From CAZCJA01 sp964499015 (GTDB lineage: Bacteria; Elusimicrobiota; Elusimicrobia; F11): a stretch of DNA of 39,263 nt. The stretch's first letter is position 1, and each line of letters begins with the position of its first letter. Position numbers and translations under genes: made by a program. Positions 1 through 8,345 of the stretch are shown here, piece after piece. The stretch is taken from contig CAZCJA010000012.1 of the NCBI GenBank assembly GCA_964499015.1, positions 1 to 39,263 on the forward strand, given 5' to 3'. The notes under the pieces are model-generated. The model was not told where the DNA came from. It made no database searches and saw only the letters and a list, made by a program, of their open reading frames with translations.

Positions 1-38
1 GGAAGGAAGGAGCCGGTTCCCGTAATAATAACGCTCAA
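1..38 (-). CDS. fabH: Beta-ketoacyl-ACP synthase III, N-terminal fragment
   Basis: Only the first 12 codons lie in the window; the rest runs off the left edge. The TTG start at 38-36 overlaps the plsX stop in a TTGA arrangement and follows a TGGAGG Shine-Dalgarno motif with a 6-nt spacer. The visible peptide (start residue, then SVIITGTGSFL) matches the usual N-terminus of KAS III enzymes (IxGTGxxLP). FabH condenses acetyl-CoA with malonyl-ACP to start fatty acid synthesis, and plsX-fabH is a very common gene pair. The identification rests on a short peptide plus context, so it is likely but not certain. Confidence 0.72.
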   Translation of the reverse strand, partial: MSVIITGTGSFL

Positions 39-1075
39 CGTACGCCTCCAGCCATTTTGCTTGTGCGTGCTTCGGTTTGATCGGTCGCCTCGAGTTCGGA
101 GGCGATGTGATTATTGATGTTGTCGCGGATCAGTTCGGCCGCGACGCGAAGCGCGTTTTTAATCGCAAACGAGTTTGAGCCGCCGTGGCTGACAATCGAA
201 ACCCCGTTAACGCCCAAAAGGGGCGCGCCGCCGTATTCGGCCGGGTCGACCTTTTTCTTAATGTTTTTGAAGGCGCTCTTCAAAAAAAGCCCGCCGATCA
301 GCGCGAGCGGATGGCCTTTAATTTCGCGTTTAATAATTTTCAACAGGGCTTCAGCGAGGCCTTCGCCGAATTTTAAAACGACATTGCCGACAAAGCCGTC
401 GCAGACGACCACGTCCGCTTTGCCGATCGGAATGTCGCGGCCTTCCACGTTGCCGATGTAGTTCAAACCGCTTTTCTTTAGAAGCTGGTGGGTTTCAATG
501 GTGAGTTCGTTGCCTTTGGTGTCTTCTTCGCCGATTGAAAGGAGCCCGACTGTGGGACGCTTGCTTTTAAAAATTGCCTGATGGTACACCTCGCCCATGA
601 CAGCGAATTGGAGAAGATGCTTGGGCTTGCAGTCGACGTTTGCGCCCATGTCGAGGACGACGCAGTGGCCGTCGAGCGTCGGAATGATGGTGGCGATGGC
701 GGGGCGCGAAATGCCTTCGAGGCGTTTTAAGGTGAACAGTGAGGCGGTCATCGTCGCACCGGAGTTGCCCGCGGAAACCAAGCCCTCGGCCCGTTTCTCG
801 GCAACAAGTTTCGCGCACACCATGATGCTCGAATCCGGCTTGGCGCGACAGCCGTCGACCGGCGACTCGTGCATGTCGACGACCGTGGGCGCGTGATGAA
901 TTTCAATCGGCAACGAGGCGGCCTCGGGATGCTTGTTCAGCTCCCCCCGGACCAGGGCTTCGTCGCCAACGAGAATGACCTGAATGTCAGGCCATGTTTG
1001 ACACGCCTGGATGGCGCCTTCGACGTTGACTGAAACGCCGTTGTCGCCGCCCATCGCGTCAAGGGCGATGCGCAC
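35..1075 (-). CDS. plsX: Phosphate acyltransferase PlsX
   Basis: PlsX converts acyl-ACP to acyl-phosphate for PlsY, the first step of phospholipid synthesis in most bacteria. It acts at the inner face of the membrane. The 346-residue product is of normal family length and opens with the hallmark MRIALDAMGGDNG. It also contains the internal family segments SAGNSGATM (about residue 101), DMGANVDCKP (about 142) and VCDGFVGNVVLKFGEG (about 224). The start is GTG at 1075-1073, overlapping the rpmF TAG stop by one base (TAGTG), which implies translational coupling. A run of about 20 polar residues after the conserved core forms a non-conserved tail. It belongs to the DUF177-rpmF-plsX-fabH string found in many phyla. 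Confidence 0.97.
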   Translation of the reverse strand: MRIALDAMGGDNGVSVNVEGAIQACQTWPDIQVILVGDEALVRGELNKHPEAASLPIEIHHAPTVVDMHESPVDGCRAKPDSSIMVCAKLVAEKRAEGLVSAGNSGATMTASLFTLKRLEGISRPAIATIIPTLDGHCVVLDMGANVDCKPKHLLQFAVMGEVYHQAIFKSKRPTVGLLSIGEEDTKGNELTIETHQLLKKSGLNYIGNVEGRDIPIGKADVVVCDGFVGNVVLKFGEGLAEALLKIIKREIKGHPLALIGGLFLKSAFKNIKKKVDPAEYGGAPLLGVNGVSIVSHGGSNSFAIKNALRVAAELIRDNINNHIASELEATDQTEARTSKMAGGVR

Positions 1076-1278
1076 TATTTATCCCCTTTCTTCTTTGCTT
1101 CTTTGCGCGGCGCAATGAGTTCGCCGTTGTAGAAGCCGCACGCCTGGCAAACGCGATGAGGCAAAATTGACGCGCTGCACTGCGGGCATTTCGCCAAGCT
1201 CGACGCGACCAATTTGAAGTTGGCCGAGCGCCGCATGTCGCGCCGCATCTGTGTATGTTTCTTTTTTGGATTAGCCAT
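1075..1278 (-). CDS. rpmF: 50S ribosomal protein L32
   Basis: The 67-residue protein begins MANPKKKHTQMRRDMRR, the typical L32 N-terminus. It carries four cysteines (C31, C34, C44, C47) in a CxxC-x9-CxxC zinc ribbon, so this is the zinc-binding form of L32. The basic C-terminal tail is usual. A GGGAG Shine-Dalgarno motif lies 5 nt before the ATG at 1278. Downstream it overlaps plsX by one base. Upstream is the DUF177 gene, 10 bp away. The order DUF177-rpmF-plsX is strongly conserved across bacteria and couples ribosome and lipid genes. Confidence 0.97.
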   Translation of the reverse strand: MANPKKKHTQMRRDMRRSANFKLVASSLAKCPQCSASILPHRVCQACGFYNGELIAPRKEAKKKGDK

Positions 1279-1288
1279 GATATCTCCC

Positions 1289-1747
1289 TTATTTAAAACG
1301 AAATTGTTGCAATCCCGCCCAGCGGGCGTCGTCCTGCTTCACGGCGCATTTGCACGCGGTAATGTTTCTGTTCACGCCGCATCCCGGGCAAATGCCTTTG
1401 CAGTTTTCCTGGCAGAGACCGCGCAGCGGCACATCCACCCAGACCGATTCCCTGATCAATTCCGTTAGATCGATTTTCTCGAGATCCAGCGGAAACGCTT
1501 CTTGAAAGCTTCCTTTGATCGGCGCTTCAAATTCGGCTAAGCAGCGCGCGCACACGTACGATGCTTGGGTTGTAATTTTGCCTGTTACCACGATGTCGTT
1601 TTCGGTCATTTGGGCTTCGACGTCCACGTGAACCGGACGGTTGAACTTTACGTGGTCGCGTGTTTCTCCGGATAGAAAGCGCGGATCAAGATCGGTTGAT
1701 TCTTCGAGTACATGTGCGGCGCGGATGTCGGAAACGAGAAGTTGCAT
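1289..1747 (-). CDS. DUF177 (YceD-like) protein
   Basis: This is a 152-residue DUF177 family protein; members are nearly always encoded just before rpmF. The family is linked to 23S rRNA accumulation in E. coli and plants, but its biochemical role is unclear. Two cysteine groups are visible: CARC near residue 66 and a C-terminal set (CQENC, CPGC, CKC) near 112-134, suggesting bound metal. The C-terminal cysteines followed by a DxRWAxL motif are typical of the bacterial branch. I chose the ATG at 1747 (MQLLVSDIR). The frame stays open to 1813, but that longer form would overlap the isocitrate dehydrogenase gene by 50 bp and its extra residues look non-conserved. Confidence 0.85.
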   Translation of the reverse strand: MQLLVSDIRAAHVLEESTDLDPRFLSGETRDHVKFNRPVHVDVEAQMTENDIVVTGKITTQASYVCARCLAEFEAPIKGSFQEAFPLDLEKIDLTELIRESVWVDVPLRGLCQENCKGICPGCGVNRNITACKCAVKQDDARWAGLQQFRFK

Positions 1748-1763
1748 GGGTTTTTCATTCTCC

Positions 1764-2834
<1,071 letters not shown>

Positions 2835-2896
2835 TGGGGTTTAACTGCAAGAAGGGGTGCCACAACGATGTGGTTCCTGCTGCGAGTTGGAGCCGA

Positions 2897-2925
2897 ATCC
2901 TAATTTATTCGATGGGGGTTGTCTA
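2897..2925 (-). promoter_or_regulatory. Putative sigma70-type promoter for the idh-DUF177-rpmF-plsX string
   Basis: On the minus strand TAGACA (2925-2920) and TAGGAT (2902-2897) are separated by 17 bp. They match 5/6 and 4/6 of the -35 and -10 consensus. The -35 element overlaps the stop codon of the upstream glycosyltransferase. The expected start near 2890 leaves a leader of about 56 nt. That leader contains a small hairpin, CCACA-TCGT-TGTGG, at 2860-2873. No good Shine-Dalgarno motif precedes the ATG at 2834. The call rests on sequence match alone. Confidence 0.45.
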
Positions 2926-4095
2926 GTATGCGGACGGGGTGGCTTTGAGGAGATCGGCGTAGAGATTTTCTTGACGGCGGACCATGTCGTCAATGTCAAA
3001 GTCTCGCCCTATCAGGTCTTTTGCCAATCTCGCTGTTTTCTCGCGCTTGCCGGCATCGCGCAGCAAAGCCAGTGTTTCACGCGCGAACGTTTCCACTTTG
3101 CCCTGCGGGATTAAGACCCCTCCCCCTTGGCCCAGGAGATCGCGGACGCCGTCCGTGTCGTAGCAGACCACTGGAATACCCGCCACCATCGCTTCAACCA
3201 TCGAGCGCGGCAAGCCTTCCCAGAGCGACGTCAGCCCAAAAACGCTGGTCGCGGCCAGAACGTTGGGAATGTCCCGGCGCCAGCCAGGCAAATGAAAGAC
3301 GTCTTCAAGCCCGAGGGCGTGTATTTGCTGTTGGAGTTCGGGCCGGAGCGCGCCGTCGCCCACGAGAAGAAAATGAGCATCCGTCATTTCTTCATGAATG
3401 AGCCGCGCGGCTTTAATGAAATCGGGCAGGTTTTTTTGCGGTTTAAACGGGCCAATCGTGGTGACCAGCGGCGCCTTCGCGGGTATGCCGAGTTCACGCC
3501 GCACCGCTTCTTTATCGGCCGCGGCGGCTTCTTTACGTACAGCCTCCACCGGAATGCCGCTGCGGATCAGTGAATATTTCATGGGATCGCCGATTTTTAA
3601 CTGCCGCGCGGTTTCCATATTCGAACGCGACACAAAAACGAGCGCGGTCGTGCGCCGGGCTGCGAGCCGCTCAAGCCAAACGTAAAACCAGAAAACAACC
3701 GAGTTTTGCCGGTCGTTAAAGCCGAAACCGTGAAATGTATGGATCACGATCGGCACGTTGGCCGCGAAAGCCGCGAGCCGTCCCAAAATCCCGGCTTTTG
3801 ACGAGTGTGTGTGCACGATTGCCGGCTTGGTTTGAAGCAATCTTTTCTTGAGATCGCGGTAAGCGAAATAATCAAACAGGGGGTGAACGGGGCGGACCAA
3901 ATGGCGGAAGAAATGCAGGCGTCCTTCTTTGCCGATGTCGCTTTCCGCGGCGGAGTCCCAATACGCGCCCTGTCCGGCCCATAATTCCGCATCAAAGCGG
4001 CTTTTGTCCAGGTGGCGCACGGTATGCAGCGTGTTGCCTTGCGCACCGCCCATTTCCAGGAGCGTGATGATATGAACGACTTTAAATGGCTTCAG
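2923..4095 (-). CDS. GT4-family glycosyltransferase with probable non-AUG start
   Basis: This GT-B fold glycosyltransferase is probably cytoplasmic and adds a sugar to a lipid-linked glycan. The C-terminal half shows the GT4 signature: TIGPFKPQKNLPDFIKA (a GxxxxxKN donor loop), the LLVGDGALRPELQQ segment, and the GLTSLWEGLPRSMVEAM acidic motif. The first canonical ATG, at 4053, falls inside the N-terminal glycine loop (MGGAQGN). Starting there would delete the first beta strand. The frame upstream reads KPFKVVHIITLLE directly before that Met, which is the expected family N-terminus. No ATG, GTG or TTG occurs in frame nearby. A CTG at 4095-4093 gives MKPFKVVHII and a 390-residue protein, overlapping the flavoprotein gene by 14 bp. 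The family is clear; the exact start is inferred. Confidence 0.85.
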   Translation of the reverse strand: MKPFKVVHIITLLEMGGAQGNTLHTVRHLDKSRFDAELWAGQGAYWDSAAESDIGKEGRLHFFRHLVRPVHPLFDYFAYRDLKKRLLQTKPAIVHTHSSKAGILGRLAAFAANVPIVIHTFHGFGFNDRQNSVVFWFYVWLERLAARRTTALVFVSRSNMETARQLKIGDPMKYSLIRSGIPVEAVRKEAAAADKEAVRRELGIPAKAPLVTTIGPFKPQKNLPDFIKAARLIHEEMTDAHFLLVGDGALRPELQQQIHALGLEDVFHLPGWRRDIPNVLAATSVFGLTSLWEGLPRSMVEAMVAGIPVVCYDTDGVRDLLGQGGGVLIPQGKVETFARETLALLRDAGKREKTARLAKDLIGRDFDIDDMVRRQENLYADLLKATPSAY

Positions 4096-5386
4096 CGGCT
4101 TTCTTCCCGTCGAGAATGGCTTCTTCCATAAAGGAATACTTCCAGGCGCCGTAGCGTCCGATGGATTGGATTCCTTGCTTCTTCAAGAACGAAAAAATGG
4201 TTTTAAGCGCGCGTGGGCGCTCGGCGTTGTAAATAACGTAGGCGTAGCGGATCGGTAAAAACTGCACGACCGGAAGTTTGTCGGTGCGTTTGAGAATTTT
4301 GGCGTCTTCCAGGCCTTTACGGACGTCTTTCAAGATTTCTGCTTTATTGAACGTTTTGGTGATATCGAGCGGCACTTCCACGTACATCGAACTGCAGCCT
4401 TTGGGCACGACGTGCGGCGTAAAATTCATTGGGAAGCCGACGCGATAGAACGGGTATTTTTTCTCTGGAAAATATATCCACGAGGTATTGGAGATCTTCG
4501 CGCGCTTGACGCCCACGTTCAGGCACAGGATGCTCACGCATTTGAGCTTCTTTTGCGCCGCTTTAACGTGCGCCGGTAGATTTTTCATGCGGTTTAACAG
4601 TTCCGGCAAGGGAATCGTGTTGATGATGTTGCGGTAACGGATCGTTTCGCCTGACGAGAACGTCGCGGTTTTTTTCTGCCAATCGATTTCTTTTAGGCCC
4701 GTCCCCAGGTGGATGTCTTTTAAGCCGCGCGTGAAGGACCGCGCCAGTTCTTCGATCCCCCCTTTCCGCGGGTAGAGAAACGTCGTGTTATAGCCAAAGC
4801 GCTTGTCCTGCTTCTCGAGCGCGCCTTTAACGACGTCGCCCAACTTCGGCGTCGGCACAAACGGGCCGCACCAATCCGTGGACATTTTTGACGCCGGCAC
4901 TTGGTACAGTTTTTCGTTGTACGGCACCATGAAATGCTTGGAGATGCCGGGGCCGAACGTCTCCAGGCACCACGATTTGAAATCCTTGCGGGAATAATCC
5001 GTGATTTTCTTCTTTGGCTTTTCCTGAGCTTCGATGAAACCGAGCACGCATTCTTTGATTACCCAGTCAGGCAGGCCGTGCGTGTTGGCTTGAAACGGAT
5101 ATGGCGTGTAGGTGTTGTGCGAATAAATTTGCGCGTTGCGCACGCAGGAGTAGAAGTTGCCGTTAAGCAGCTTGGTGATGAGTTTTTTTGTGTACGGCGT
5201 GTGCAAATGAAGAAGATGGCCTGTGAAATCGAACGTGAAGCCGTTTATTTTAAAGGAGCGTGCCGTTCCGCCCGGCGTCGTTTCCCGCTCGATCAACACG
5301 GTATTTGTTTTTTTAAGGTGATAAGCGGCTGATAGACCGGCCAAGCCACCCCCCACGATGAGTACAGGAGCGTCGGATTTTTTCAT
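4082..5386 (-). CDS. UDP-galactopyranose-mutase-like / amine-oxidase-like FAD protein
   Basis: This 434-residue flavoprotein of the NAD(P)-binding/protoporphyrinogen-oxidase-like superfamily starts with a dinucleotide-binding fold, VLIVGGGLAGLSAAYHL (8-24). ER...GG follows (ERETTPGGTARS, about 36-47). The C-terminal GRYGAWKYSFMEEAILDGK resembles the FAD-contacting end of UDP-galactopyranose mutases and related LPS-cluster enzymes. The glycan neighbourhood supports a sugar-modifying role, such as ring contraction of a nucleotide sugar. The mutase active-site arginines cannot be confirmed by eye, so the substrate is open. Its ATG overlaps the upstream WecA-like stop codon (ATGA at 5386-5383). 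Confidence 0.75.
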   Translation of the reverse strand: MKKSDAPVLIVGGGLAGLSAAYHLKKTNTVLIERETTPGGTARSFKINGFTFDFTGHLLHLHTPYTKKLITKLLNGNFYSCVRNAQIYSHNTYTPYPFQANTHGLPDWVIKECVLGFIEAQEKPKKKITDYSRKDFKSWCLETFGPGISKHFMVPYNEKLYQVPASKMSTDWCGPFVPTPKLGDVVKGALEKQDKRFGYNTTFLYPRKGGIEELARSFTRGLKDIHLGTGLKEIDWQKKTATFSSGETIRYRNIINTIPLPELLNRMKNLPAHVKAAQKKLKCVSILCLNVGVKRAKISNTSWIYFPEKKYPFYRVGFPMNFTPHVVPKGCSSMYVEVPLDITKTFNKAEILKDVRKGLEDAKILKRTDKLPVVQFLPIRYAYVIYNAERPRALKTIFSFLKKQGIQSIGRYGAWKYSFMEEAILDGKKAAEAI

Positions 5387-6414
5387 TGGATTTTGGCTTT
5401 AAGAACGTACGCGGTGAAAAAAATGAAGGAAAGGACGACCACACCGTATATGGCCAGCACCGGCTCCAGCGAGGAATGGGCGATCACGTAGGCGCAGAGC
5501 CCGAGGAATAAGGCGGCCAAAATTGCGAACACGAGTATCTTTTTGCGCGGCCACCCGAGCGCTTCCATGCGCAGAGGATAATGATCTTTCGATCCCAGGA
5601 AAGGTGAGATTCCTTTGCGGATTCGCAGGTAGAACACGAGGATTGTATCGAAAATCGGCAGCGCTAAAATGACCAGCGGCGCAAACACGCCGAGCTCCGT
5701 TTTCCCGCCGTACGAGGTTCCCAGCGCCAGCGAGCTCGCGACGAATCCCAAAAAGAGGCTTCCGCAGTCGCCCATGAAGATGCGCGAATTTTTAGAGATG
5801 TTGTATGGAAAAAACCCAAGCACCGCACCGGCGAGCGCCGCCGCGGCAAAATTTACGTAGATCTCTTCCGTCGGCAAGGAAATGAACAGAAACGCCAGCG
5901 ATGTGACCGTGGAGATGCCGGACGCGAGGCCGTCCATGATGTCGGTCAGGTTGAACGCGTTTGTGACGCCGACAATCCACACGATGGTCAGCGCCATGGC
6001 GATCCAAAAGGGTTGGATAAAGTGAATGCGTATGCCGAACAGCATGACGACGATGGCCGCGGAAATTTGGAAAAAGAACTTGGTGCGGTAATGCAGTCCA
6101 TGATGGCGAACGTCGTCGATCAGCCCGACGACAAAAATAAATGCACCACCGATGAGGATTCCTCTCAGGGAACGCAGTGTTCCCGACGGGAACGATGTGA
6201 GCACGCGTACCCAGAGAAGCGCGAACATGAAGGCGATGAAGATGGCCACGCCGCCCAGATAAGGAACCGGTTCTTTGTGGGTTTTTACATTGGTGGAGGG
6301 ATGATCCATGATGTTGAGGACGATGGCGGCGGCGCGCGCGGCCGGCGTGAGGATCAAGCTTGTGATCAACGCGGAAAAGAACGCGAAAAGATAAAGAGAC
6401 GTGTTGGTGTACAT
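5383..6414 (-). CDS. WecA/TagO-type undecaprenyl-phosphate sugar-1-phosphate transferase
   Basis: This polytopic MraY-family enzyme of 343 residues probably transfers a HexNAc-1-phosphate (or similar) from a UDP-sugar to undecaprenyl phosphate, the first committed step of a lipid-linked glycan. Family motifs are in order: DHPSTNVKTHKEPVPYLGG (about 37-55), LIDDVRHH with the paired aspartates (about 98), NAFNLTDIMDGLASG (about 152), FMGDCGSLFLGF (about 213) and GSKDHYPLRM (about 275). The GlcNAc-type features and the surrounding operon argue against peptidoglycan MraY itself. Hydrophobic segments number about ten or eleven. It abuts the flippase-like gene with no gap (TAG then ATG) and overlaps the flavoprotein gene by 4 bp. 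Confidence 0.9.
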   Translation of the reverse strand: MYTNTSLYLFAFFSALITSLILTPAARAAAIVLNIMDHPSTNVKTHKEPVPYLGGVAIFIAFMFALLWVRVLTSFPSGTLRSLRGILIGGAFIFVVGLIDDVRHHGLHYRTKFFFQISAAIVVMLFGIRIHFIQPFWIAMALTIVWIVGVTNAFNLTDIMDGLASGISTVTSLAFLFISLPTEEIYVNFAAAALAGAVLGFFPYNISKNSRIFMGDCGSLFLGFVASSLALGTSYGGKTELGVFAPLVILALPIFDTILVFYLRIRKGISPFLGSKDHYPLRMEALGWPRKKILVFAILAALFLGLCAYVIAHSSLEPVLAIYGVVVLSFIFFTAYVLKAKIQ

Positions 6415-7350
6415 CTAGCGGCGTGGCCCCCATCCCACTTTAAATAGCCCCGGCAATCCCAACAGGGAATGGCTAATTAATTGAAACACATGCAGGACAA
6501 AAATTAAAGAGAAGGACAGTGTCGCGGAGTGCCCGAGGAAAATCAGCGGCTGTTGGCCAAAAAATTCGTAAGTCCCGATGAAACCGGGGGCGGCGGGAAT
6601 CATCACGCCGACGGCGATGCCCGTAATGACCGCGGACGCATGCGTGAAGGGGAGCGGAATTGAAAATGCGCGCGCTACCATCATAATGTTCATGATTTCC
6701 ATGGTCCAGACGCACAAGGACAACCCGAAAACCACGGCCATTTTTGACGGCGATTTAATCACGGCAAAGCCTTGTACGAGATTTTGCAGGAATGAAACCA
6801 GCCATTCCACGGCGCGAGGTCGCGTGCCATCGGCGCTTTTTTTGTTTTTAAAGAATAAGAATAGCGCCGTAGCGGAGATGAGCCCGATAATAATGAAGGC
6901 GGAAATCTTGCCGGCTGGAATTTTATCGGTCGGCAAAACGGTTGCGGCGAGCGTCACGACGCACAGGAGCGCGGCCAAATCCATAAGGCGTTCGAGAGCG
7001 ATCGAACCCAGTGCCGTGCTGGTCGGAATGCCCATTTCGCGGTCGAGCGCGTAGGCTCGGATGAATTCCCCCGCGCGCGCCGGCAGCACGCAGTTCATGA
7101 AAAACCCGAACGTAAGAATAATGAAGAGCGGCAGTGGTGGCACGCGTTTAATGGGCGAGAGAAGCTCTCGCCAGCGCAGCATGCGGAACACTTGGCTTAA
7201 TACAAGACCGGCGAACATGCCGACAAACCAGATTTTTTGGGAATCGCGGACGGCTTTGCCAACGTCTTGAAAGGAAATATTTTTAAAGACGAGCCAAAGA
7301 CAAACGGCGCTCACGACAAGGCCGAGCGCGATGCGGACAGGTTTATTCAT
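6415..7350 (-). CDS. AglD/UPF0104-type (LPG synthase TM-domain) membrane protein
   Basis: The 311-residue integral membrane protein has about eight hydrophobic segments. It carries family landmarks including WRELLSPI after RMLR, a PARAGEFIRAYALDRE segment near residue 90, ALERLMDLAAL near 123, and a C-terminal GFIGTYEFF motif. Related proteins (lysylphosphatidylglycerol synthase TM region, AglD) sit in glycan and lipid operons, often next to a DPM1-like GT2. They are suspected of moving or using polyprenyl-linked sugars. That role is inference here. The ATG at 7350 overlaps the GT2 stop by 8 bp; a TTG at 7353 is the only longer alternative. Confidence 0.82.
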   Translation of the reverse strand: MNKPVRIALGLVVSAVCLWLVFKNISFQDVGKAVRDSQKIWFVGMFAGLVLSQVFRMLRWRELLSPIKRVPPLPLFIILTFGFFMNCVLPARAGEFIRAYALDREMGIPTSTALGSIALERLMDLAALLCVVTLAATVLPTDKIPAGKISAFIIIGLISATALFLFFKNKKSADGTRPRAVEWLVSFLQNLVQGFAVIKSPSKMAVVFGLSLCVWTMEIMNIMMVARAFSIPLPFTHASAVITGIAVGVMIPAAPGFIGTYEFFGQQPLIFLGHSATLSFSLIFVLHVFQLISHSLLGLPGLFKVGWGPRR

Positions 7351-8281
7351 CAAGCAGGCGATAGGCTTTTTGTTGGCTGACGCTGAAATAAAGACGCGCG
7401 AGCACTTCTGACAGCAGGCCCATAAGAATAAGGAACAGGCACGCCAACCCGAAGAACACGGACGTTAAGAGAAGCGGAATACGATACGAAGGAAAATTGT
7501 TGGGCCCGAACTTATCGTAAACCGCAAGCGCGCCGGCGGCAAAACTCAAAACGAATGAAATCATGCCCATTCCCGAAAATAAATAATTCGGCTTAGTCAA
7601 AAAGTTGCTGAAAAATTTGAGAGTGATGAGGTCGATGATCACTTTGAACGTGCGGAAAAGACCGTATTTGGATTGCCCGCGTGTGCGCGGGTGGTGCGTG
7701 ACCACGAGTTCCGCCACCTTGCCGCCTTGCCAAACGCACCAGGCGGCGAGGAAACGGTGCATTTCCCCAGACAGTTGAACGTGTTTGATGACCGAACTGC
7801 GATAGGCTTTAAGCGAACAGCCGTAATCGTGAAGGTGGACGCCGGAAATCCCGGAGATCAGGGCGTTGGCGATTTTTGAGGGCAAAATGCGCGTAACGAC
7901 TTTATCTTTCCGGTCCCGTCGCCAGCCGGAAACGACGTCATATCCTTCATTGATTTTTTCTAAAAGCCGTGGAATGTCGGCTGGATCATTTTGGCCGTCG
8001 CCGTCCATGGGAATGATCACGTCACCTGTGGCGTGGTCGATGCCGGCCGCCAACGCCGCCGTCTGGCCGAAATTGCGCTTCAGTCGAATCACTTTAACGG
8101 CCGGGATGTTTTTGGCGATGGCCTGCATTTCCTCTACGGTGCCGTCTTTCGAGCCGTCGTCGACCAAGAGAATCTCGTGTTTAAGGGCCGCGCAGGCTTT
8201 TGAAATTGACTCCACGAGAGGTTTGACGTTCCCCTCTTCGTTGTAAATCGGAATGATGATGGAAATGTTTTTATCGGTCAT
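7343..8281 (-). CDS. DPM1/ArnC-like GT2 polyprenyl-phosphate glycosyltransferase
   Basis: The GT-A catalytic domain occupies residues 1-220. It shows IIIPIYNEEGNVKPLV, LLVDDGSKDGT (about 39), DGDGQNDP (DxD-type metal motif, about 93) and the SGWRRDRKD segment. Two transmembrane helices follow near 230-255 and 265-290. This architecture matches enzymes that load a sugar onto undecaprenyl phosphate (ArnC, GtrB, dolichol-phosphate mannose synthase-like). It is the first gene of a five-gene minus-strand operon and is divergent from the Wzy-TPR gene. Its product could supply donors for the GT39-like membrane transferases in this window. Confidence 0.9.
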   Translation of the reverse strand: MTDKNISIIIPIYNEEGNVKPLVESISKACAALKHEILLVDDGSKDGTVEEMQAIAKNIPAVKVIRLKRNFGQTAALAAGIDHATGDVIIPMDGDGQNDPADIPRLLEKINEGYDVVSGWRRDRKDKVVTRILPSKIANALISGISGVHLHDYGCSLKAYRSSVIKHVQLSGEMHRFLAAWCVWQGGKVAELVVTHHPRTRGQSKYGLFRTFKVIIDLITLKFFSNFLTKPNYLFSGMGMISFVLSFAAGALAVYDKFGPNNFPSYRIPLLLTSVFFGLACLFLILMGLLSEVLARLYFSVSQQKAYRLLDE

Positions 8282-8289
8282 GGGCTGAG

Positions 8290-8317
8290 ATTAACTTATC
8301 AATTTCGTTTGTATCCA
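8290..8317 (-). promoter_or_regulatory. Possible promoter of the minus-strand glycan operon
   Basis: TGGATA (8317-8312) and GTTAAT (8295-8290) lie 16 bp apart on the minus strand, each matching 4/6 consensus bases. The -10 ends 8 bp before the ATG at 8281, so a transcript from here would be almost leaderless. It overlaps the plus-strand promoter in the 61-bp divergent gap. The match is weak and is reported mainly because no other promoter is apparent. Confidence 0.25.
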
Positions 8318-8338
8318 CAGAAAAGATGAATGTATTAT
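8309..8338 (+). promoter_or_regulatory. Putative promoter giving a leaderless Wzy-TPR mRNA
   Basis: TTGTAT (8309-8314) and TATTAT (8333-8338, 5/6 match) are 18 bp apart. The -10 is followed by 7 bases (CCGCGTG) and then the ATG at 8346. Transcription would therefore start at or next to the A of ATG. There is no Shine-Dalgarno motif. The -35 is weak (3/6). Confidence 0.42.
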
Positions 8339-8345
8339 CCGCGTG

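Noticed and set aside
2860..2873. CCACA-ACGA-TGTGG hairpin as a terminator for the upstream GT4 gene.
   Set aside because: The stem is only 5 bp and is not followed by a T-run on the relevant strand; noted only as part of the leader.
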